Source of the DNA: Rheinheimera sp.
GTDB lineage: Bacteria; Pseudomonadota; Gammaproteobacteria; Enterobacterales; Alteromonadaceae
Length of the DNA: 10,000 nucleotides
Direction of reading: 5' to 3'
Assembly (NCBI RefSeq): GCF_020217005.1
Contig: NZ_JAIWOI010000246.1
Location: forward strand, 1 to 10,000
Below, one piece after another: positions 6,299 through 10,000 of the stretch. The notes beneath the pieces are model-generated. The model ran no database searches, had not been told where the DNA came from, and saw nothing but the letters and a program-made list of their open reading frames with translations. Within the stretch, counting starts at the first letter, position 1; the number at the start of each line of letters is the position of its first letter. The position numbers and the translations under genes were made by a program.

Positions 6299-7885
6299 AT
6301 GAACGCAGCTCGTCCAATCCGTCGCGCCTTGTTAAGCGTGTCTGATAAAACCGGTATAGTTGAATTTGCCCGTGCTTTAGCCGCCCAGGGTGTGGAACTT
6401 CTGTCCACAGGCGGCACTGCCAAGTTATTAGCAGAGCAAGGCATAGCAGTGACTGAAGTGTCAGATTACACAGGTCACCCGGAGATTATGGACGGCCGCG
6501 TCAAAACGCTGCATCCAAAAGTACATGGTGGCATTCTGGCGCGCCGTGGGATGGATGAAGCTGTGATGGCGACCAACAATATCAAGCCTATCGACTTAGT
6601 GGTGGTGAACCTGTATCCGTTCGCCAACACTGTGGCCAAAGCAGGTTGTACTTTAGAAGACGCCATCGAGAATATCGATATCGGCGGCCCAACTATGGTC
6701 CGCGCTGCGGCAAAAAACCATAACGACGTCACTATAGTGGTGAACGCGGCTGACTACGACAAAGTCTTAGCAGAGATGGCTGCCAACGCCGGTTCTACCA
6801 CTCATGCCACCCGTTTTAGTTTAGCTATCAGCGCTTTTGAGCATACAGCTCAATACGACGGTATGATTGCCAACTACTTTGGCACCATGTTAGCTGCTTA
6901 CGGTGATGAAGACGCCAAGCCAAGCAAATTCCCACGCACTTTTAACGCTCAGTTTGTGAAAAAACAAGACTTACGTTACGGTGAAAACAGCCACCAAAGT
7001 GCCGCCTTTTATGTCGAAAGCAGCATTCAGGAAGCTAGTGTCGCCAGCGCTACTCAGCTGCAGGGCAAAGAGCTGTCGTACAACAATATCGCTGATACCG
7101 ATGCCGCTTTAGAGTGTGTCAAAGAATTCGACCAACCAGCCTGTGTGATCGTCAAACACGCGAACCCTTGTGGTGTAGCTATTGGCGACGACATTCTGGC
7201 CGCTTATGAGCGCGCCTATAAAACAGACCCGACTTCTGCTTTTGGTGGCATTATCGCTTTTAACCGCGAATTAGATGCTAAAACTGCCGAAGCTATTGTC
7301 AGCCGTCAGTTTGTTGAAGTCATTATCGCGCCAAGCGCTACAGCTTCAGCTGCTGCTGTGGTGTCGGGCAAACCAAATGTGCGTTTACTGGTCTGTGGCG
7401 AGTGGGACAGCAAAACCACGGGTTTTGATATCAAACGTGTCAACGGTGGTGTATTGGTACAAGACCGTGACCAGAAAATGGTCGGTCTGGATGACTTAAA
7501 AGTCGTGTCCAAACGTCAGCCGACAGCAGAGGAATTACGTGACTTATTGTTCTGCTGGAAAGTGGCGAAGTACGTGAAATCTAATGCCATTGTGTATGCC
7601 AAAGACAGCATGACCATTGGCGTCGGTGCAGGCCAGATGAGCCGTGTCTACAGCGCTAAAATCGCCGGTATCAAAGCCGCTGACGAGAATCTGGAAGTCA
7701 AAGGTTCTGTCATGGCATCAGATGCGTTTTTCCCGTTCCGTGATGGTATCGATGCAGCCGCTGCTGCCGGTATCAAAGCAGTGATCCAGCCTGGTGGCTC
7801 TATGCGCGATGCAGAAGTGATAGCTGCTGCAGACGAGCACGGCATGACGATGATTTTCACTGGCGTGCGTCATTTCCGTCACTAA
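6299..7885 (+). CDS. purH: Bifunctional AICAR formyltransferase / IMP cyclohydrolase
   Basis: This enzyme catalyses the last two steps of de novo IMP synthesis in the cytoplasm: formylation of AICAR by 10-formyl-THF, then ring closure. It has 528 residues, against 529 in E. coli. The N-terminal MGS-like cyclohydrolase domain (about 1-150) shows [19 protein letters not shown] and [20 protein letters not shown] (59-78). The formyltransferase domain (about 200-528) shows LRYGENSHQ (225-233), the catalytic KHANPCG (286-292), DPTSAFGG (310-317) and a C-terminal GVRHFRH. The frame stays open upstream to an ATG at 6209, but the ATG at 6299 is chosen. It has GGAGA eight bases before it and gives the family's normal N-terminus. 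Unlike the E. coli purHD operon, no purD follows; a terminator and a convergent gene do. Confidence 0.98.
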   Translation: MNAARPIRRALLSVSDKTGIVEFARALAAQGVELLSTGGTAKLLAEQGIAVTEVSDYTGHPEIMDGRVKTLHPKVHGGILARRGMDEAVMATNNIKPIDLVVVNLYPFANTVAKAGCTLEDAIENIDIGGPTMVRAAAKNHNDVTIVVNAADYDKVLAEMAANAGSTTHATRFSLAISAFEHTAQYDGMIANYFGTMLAAYGDEDAKPSKFPRTFNAQFVKKQDLRYGENSHQSAAFYVESSIQEASVASATQLQGKELSYNNIADTDAALECVKEFDQPACVIVKHANPCGVAIGDDILAAYERAYKTDPTSAFGGIIAFNRELDAKTAEAIVSRQFVEVIIAPSATASAAAVVSGKPNVRLLVCGEWDSKTTGFDIKRVNGGVLVQDRDQKMVGLDDLKVVSKRQPTAEELRDLLFCWKVAKYVKSNAIVYAKDSMTIGVGAGQMSRVYSAKIAGIKAADENLEVKGSVMASDAFFPFRDGIDAAAAAGIKAVIQPGGSMRDAEVIAAADEHGMTMIFTGVRHFRH

Positions 7886-7906
7886 ACACAAGCTCTTAAA
7901 TGAAAG

Positions 7907-7935
7907 AAGGCGGGACAGGTTCCCGCCTTTTTTTT
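7907..7935 (+). terminator. Rho-independent terminator of purH
   Basis: AAGGCGGGA (7907-7915) and TCCCGCCTT (7921-7929) form a perfect 9-bp stem with loop CAGGT, running into a T-tract to 7935. It lies 21 bases after the purH stop codon. On the opposite strand the stem is preceded by A residues but followed only by a weak T-rich stretch, so it may also partly stop transcripts of the convergent beta-helix gene. Confidence 0.95.
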
Positions 7936-7955
7936 ACTCTACTATTCAGCTGCCG

Positions 7956-9449
7956 CTAGTTCTTCACTGACAACATATAAAGCGCGACCGCCTGACGGGT
8001 TTCTTCGTCCAAATAATCCTGTTTTGGCATAGCCGGATAGTCTTCGCGTTTTTTAACTGGGTTGGCAATATAAGCCGCCAGTGCTTGTGGATCGTCCATA
8101 TACAAGGACTGGATCACTTGTACAGGCGGGCCAATTAAACGCCCGGTGTAGGCGTGGCAACCAGTGCAAATACCAAGGTAAGCGTATTTACCTTTGTCTT
8201 CCACATCCACGCTGCGTGGAGCCGCAGGTTCATCCAGCAAATAATTTACTATGGTGTCCGTATTGCTGAAAGCGCAGGCTGGCCAGTCGCTGACTCCGGC
8301 ACTGATATATTGCTGCGGGTTATTAATGCAACTGCCGTTGCTGGCTCCTACCCGCAAAATATCAGGATTGCCTTGTTTCAGTTCTGTGGTCAGCAAAACT
8401 TTAGCTTCAGTAATAGTGTCATAGCCATTGTTATACATCAGGTTATTTAAAATCATGATTTCATCAGGTGTCGGGTCCGACTCCGGATCCAACGTAGTAT
8501 TAGGTGCATTCTGATGGTCGGTAATAATGATACCTGCAGTTTTATTGCCCAGGATCAGGTTGTCTTCAATAATCACCTTGTCCGCCGCCATAATCAGTAC
8601 ACCAGTACCGGCCGGAATACCCGCCACCATAGAGCCTTCAGCGCCAAAGTTTTTGGTGTTGTTAGTGCTGATCCAGTTGTTGCGGATAATCACATCCACA
8701 GTGTCTTTAATCGGCAGACCAGGAGTGACAAAAGCCAGAATGCCGCCTGTGTTGTTATGCACAAAGTTATTTTCCACTATGGCATGGCGACTGTTTTCAA
8801 TTTCAATACCAGCCACACTGTCGAACACTTCGTTATTGGCCACATGAATGTGATCGCTCATGCCAATGTAAATAGCCGCGTCTTCAATGCCAGACACCAC
8901 GTTATGTTCCACTATGCCGTTTTCGCCCAACTGCGGGAAAATGCCGTAGACGCCGGTGTCTTCAATAATGTTATTGCGGATTTCGAAGTTGTTACCGGCC
9001 TGGCCCATAATGCCGTTGCCTTTGTATTTAGTGATCAAAAAGTTCTCAATCACTATGTTATTGCCCGAATACAAAATAGCGTCGTTTAAATGGCCGTCAC
9101 CAAACAAACGCGGTCGTTTACCTTCAACTATCACTCCGCTCAAACGAATATTGTCTTTGTCGATATAGACAGTTTCGGTATAGTTACCAGGCCAAACCTG
9201 AATCACATCGCCGGGCTTGGCCGCTTTGACAGCGTCCATAATCAGTTGTCCGTCTTTGACGGCATGTACAGTGCCCGTGGGCATGCTATTAAGTACGGAT
9301 TTTTTGGCATTGCCCCCCACTGCAGCACCGCCGCCATAACTGATTTCTGCTGTGTATACCGGAGCGGCGGGACCGCTGGATGTCAGGTAATAACCTGCTA
9401 AAAAGGCCAGTGGCACTAAAGCGCCTAAGGTGAGCGTGCTTTTATTCAT
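7956..9449 (-). CDS. Secreted right-handed beta-helix protein with C-terminal cytochrome c domain
   Basis: The 497 residues begin with a signal peptide or signal anchor (hydrophobic 6-24). Parallel beta-helix coils follow over about 60-350, visible as repeats of about 22-24 residues built on N-x-V/I-I-x-N-N and G-I motifs, for example IVIENFLIT, FEIRNNIIED, IHVANNEVFD and VIIRNNWIS. The coils start with a PGDVIQVWPGNYTETV segment typical of such folds. A linker with C374 and C392, a possible disulfide, leads to a monohaem cytochrome c domain: CTGCH at 428-432, GPP shortly after, and probable distal ligand M474 in YPAMP. Beta-helix folds usually bind or process polysaccharides, or act in NosD-like metal maturation; here the substrate is unknown. 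The protein may belong to the TIGR03805-type family, unchecked. AAGGAAG lies 7 bases before the ATG, and ATGA overlaps the stop of the upstream peroxidase-like gene, so translation is coupled. Confidence 0.88.
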   Translation of the reverse strand: MNKSTLTLGALVPLAFLAGYYLTSSGPAAPVYTAEISYGGGAAVGGNAKKSVLNSMPTGTVHAVKDGQLIMDAVKAAKPGDVIQVWPGNYTETVYIDKDNIRLSGVIVEGKRPRLFGDGHLNDAILYSGNNIVIENFLITKYKGNGIMGQAGNNFEIRNNIIEDTGVYGIFPQLGENGIVEHNVVSGIEDAAIYIGMSDHIHVANNEVFDSVAGIEIENSRHAIVENNFVHNNTGGILAFVTPGLPIKDTVDVIIRNNWISTNNTKNFGAEGSMVAGIPAGTGVLIMAADKVIIEDNLILGNKTAGIIITDHQNAPNTTLDPESDPTPDEIMILNNLMYNNGYDTITEAKVLLTTELKQGNPDILRVGASNGSCINNPQQYISAGVSDWPACAFSNTDTIVNYLLDEPAAPRSVDVEDKGKYAYLGICTGCHAYTGRLIGPPVQVIQSLYMDDPQALAAYIANPVKKREDYPAMPKQDYLDEETRQAVALYMLSVKN

Positions 9450-10000
9450 TCTGTGCTTCCTTTGTGATCATTTGCTGTAGTCAGCTCTGCCGGCAAAGGC
9501 AAACCTGAGGGTAAAAGTTGCGGTATAACAGGCATCAGGCTTTCATCGGTCAAAGTGTTCAGAAAGACCGCCAGTTGGTGAATTTCTTCCGGGCTGAGTT
9601 TGGGTTCCCAGATATGCCAGTGCAGCAGCAGTTTTTCGCCTTTGGGCACAGCGTGCCCCCGGCCTTTGCTGTAAAACTCTGCCGCTTCCTCTAAAGTCGC
9701 AAAACGTCCCGAGTGCATATAAGGCGCAGTCAGGGCGACATTACGCAAGCTTGGTACTTTAAAACCACCTCTTAACTTACTAAGTTCTGGACTGCTCCCA
9801 ACGCCCGGATCAAAGGCCATACCTTCGGGTTCTGGTGTGCCTATGACCGCAATTTGTTGGTTGGTAAAAAGTGGTGGCGTATGGCACTCGGCGCAGCGGG
9901 CAACAAAAGAGCGGAATACGTTCAACCCCTTAATTTCTTCTTCGTTTAGTGCCTGCTGATAACCATGAGCGTACTGATCATATTTGCTGTTCAGTGAAAT
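9446..10000 (-). CDS. Diheme cytochrome c peroxidase / MauG-like protein, C-terminal part (5' end outside window)
   Basis: The frame is open from the window edge, with 184 visible residues. It covers the C-terminal haem domain of the bacterial cytochrome c peroxidase/MauG superfamily: KYDQY...LNEEEIKGLNVF (6-29), haem motif CAECH (36-40), PSLRNVALTAPYMHSGRFATLEE (83-105) with M95 as the probable distal haem ligand, and a C-terminal helix LSPEEIHQLAVFLNTL. Such proteins act in the periplasm. They either reduce hydrogen peroxide with electrons from small cytochromes or oxidise other substrates, as MauG does. The N-terminal domain that separates these roles is not visible, so the exact activity is open. 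The tail after 150 is proline-rich and longer than a minimal domain. Its TGA overlaps the next gene's ATG. Confidence 0.9.
   Translation of the reverse strand: MSLNSKYDQYAHGYQQALNEEEIKGLNVFRSFVARCAECHTPPLFTNQQIAVIGTPEPEGMAFDPGVGSSPELSKLRGGFKVPSLRNVALTAPYMHSGRFATLEEAAEFYSKGRGHAVPKGEKLLLHWHIWEPKLSPEEIHQLAVFLNTLTDESLMPVIPQLLPSGLPLPAELTTANDHKGSTE

Noticed and set aside
8514..9089. A 191-codon open frame on the plus strand inside the beta-helix gene
   Set aside because: It is antisense to a well-supported coding region. Its composition (many V, N, H, F) mirrors the repeated Asn/Ile-rich coils on the other strand, and it shows no family motif.

Overview
The window looks like chromosome of a free-living gammaproteobacterium of the Alteromonadales/Chromatiaceae type (Rheinheimera or Alishewanella would fit). 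This is inferred from Fis, DusB and PurH sequences close to the E. coli proteins, from the DUF2333 and TIGR04219 families, and from moderate G+C. No mobile element, phage gene, CRISPR array, tRNA or rRNA was seen.

Layout. (1) Positions 1-2084, minus strand: a BarA/GacS-like membrane sensor whose kinase core has decayed (no phosphoacceptor histidine) but whose C-terminal receiver domain is intact; its 3' end lies outside the window. A candidate promoter and a strong inverted repeat sit just upstream (2115-2158). (2) Positions 2175-4340, minus strand: a compact three-gene unit of periplasmic copper chaperone PCu(A)C, DUF2333 protein and TIGR04219 outer-membrane beta-barrel, with gaps of 3-9 bases. 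(3) Positions 4341-4656: a divergent intergenic region with promoters facing both ways. (4) Positions 4657-5952, plus strand: the dusB-fis operon, with a well-placed Fis-like site and a G+C-rich discriminator at its promoter and a strong terminator at its end. (5) Positions 5953-6298: the terminator, a roughly 110-base imperfect palindrome that looks like a dispersed intergenic repeat, and two hairpins in the purH leader. (6) Positions 6299-7885, plus strand: purH with its own terminator, and no purD after it. (7) Positions 7956-10000, minus strand and convergent with purH: the C-terminal half of a diheme cytochrome c peroxidase/MauG-like protein, overlapping by 4 bases a secreted right-handed beta-helix protein that carries a C-terminal cytochrome c domain.

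How the genes work together. dusB-fis (tRNA dihydrouridine synthesis plus the growth-phase nucleoid protein) and purH (last two steps of IMP synthesis) are core growth genes. The PCu(A)C-DUF2333-TIGR04219 set is probably a co-expressed envelope unit; only the copper role of the first gene can be assigned. The peroxidase-like and beta-helix/cytochrome genes are translationally coupled and both encode exported haem proteins, so they are a plausible periplasmic redox pair of unknown substrate. The least ordinary items are the kinase-dead BarA-like protein, the beta-helix/cytochrome fusion with its peroxidase partner, and the intergenic repeat before purH.
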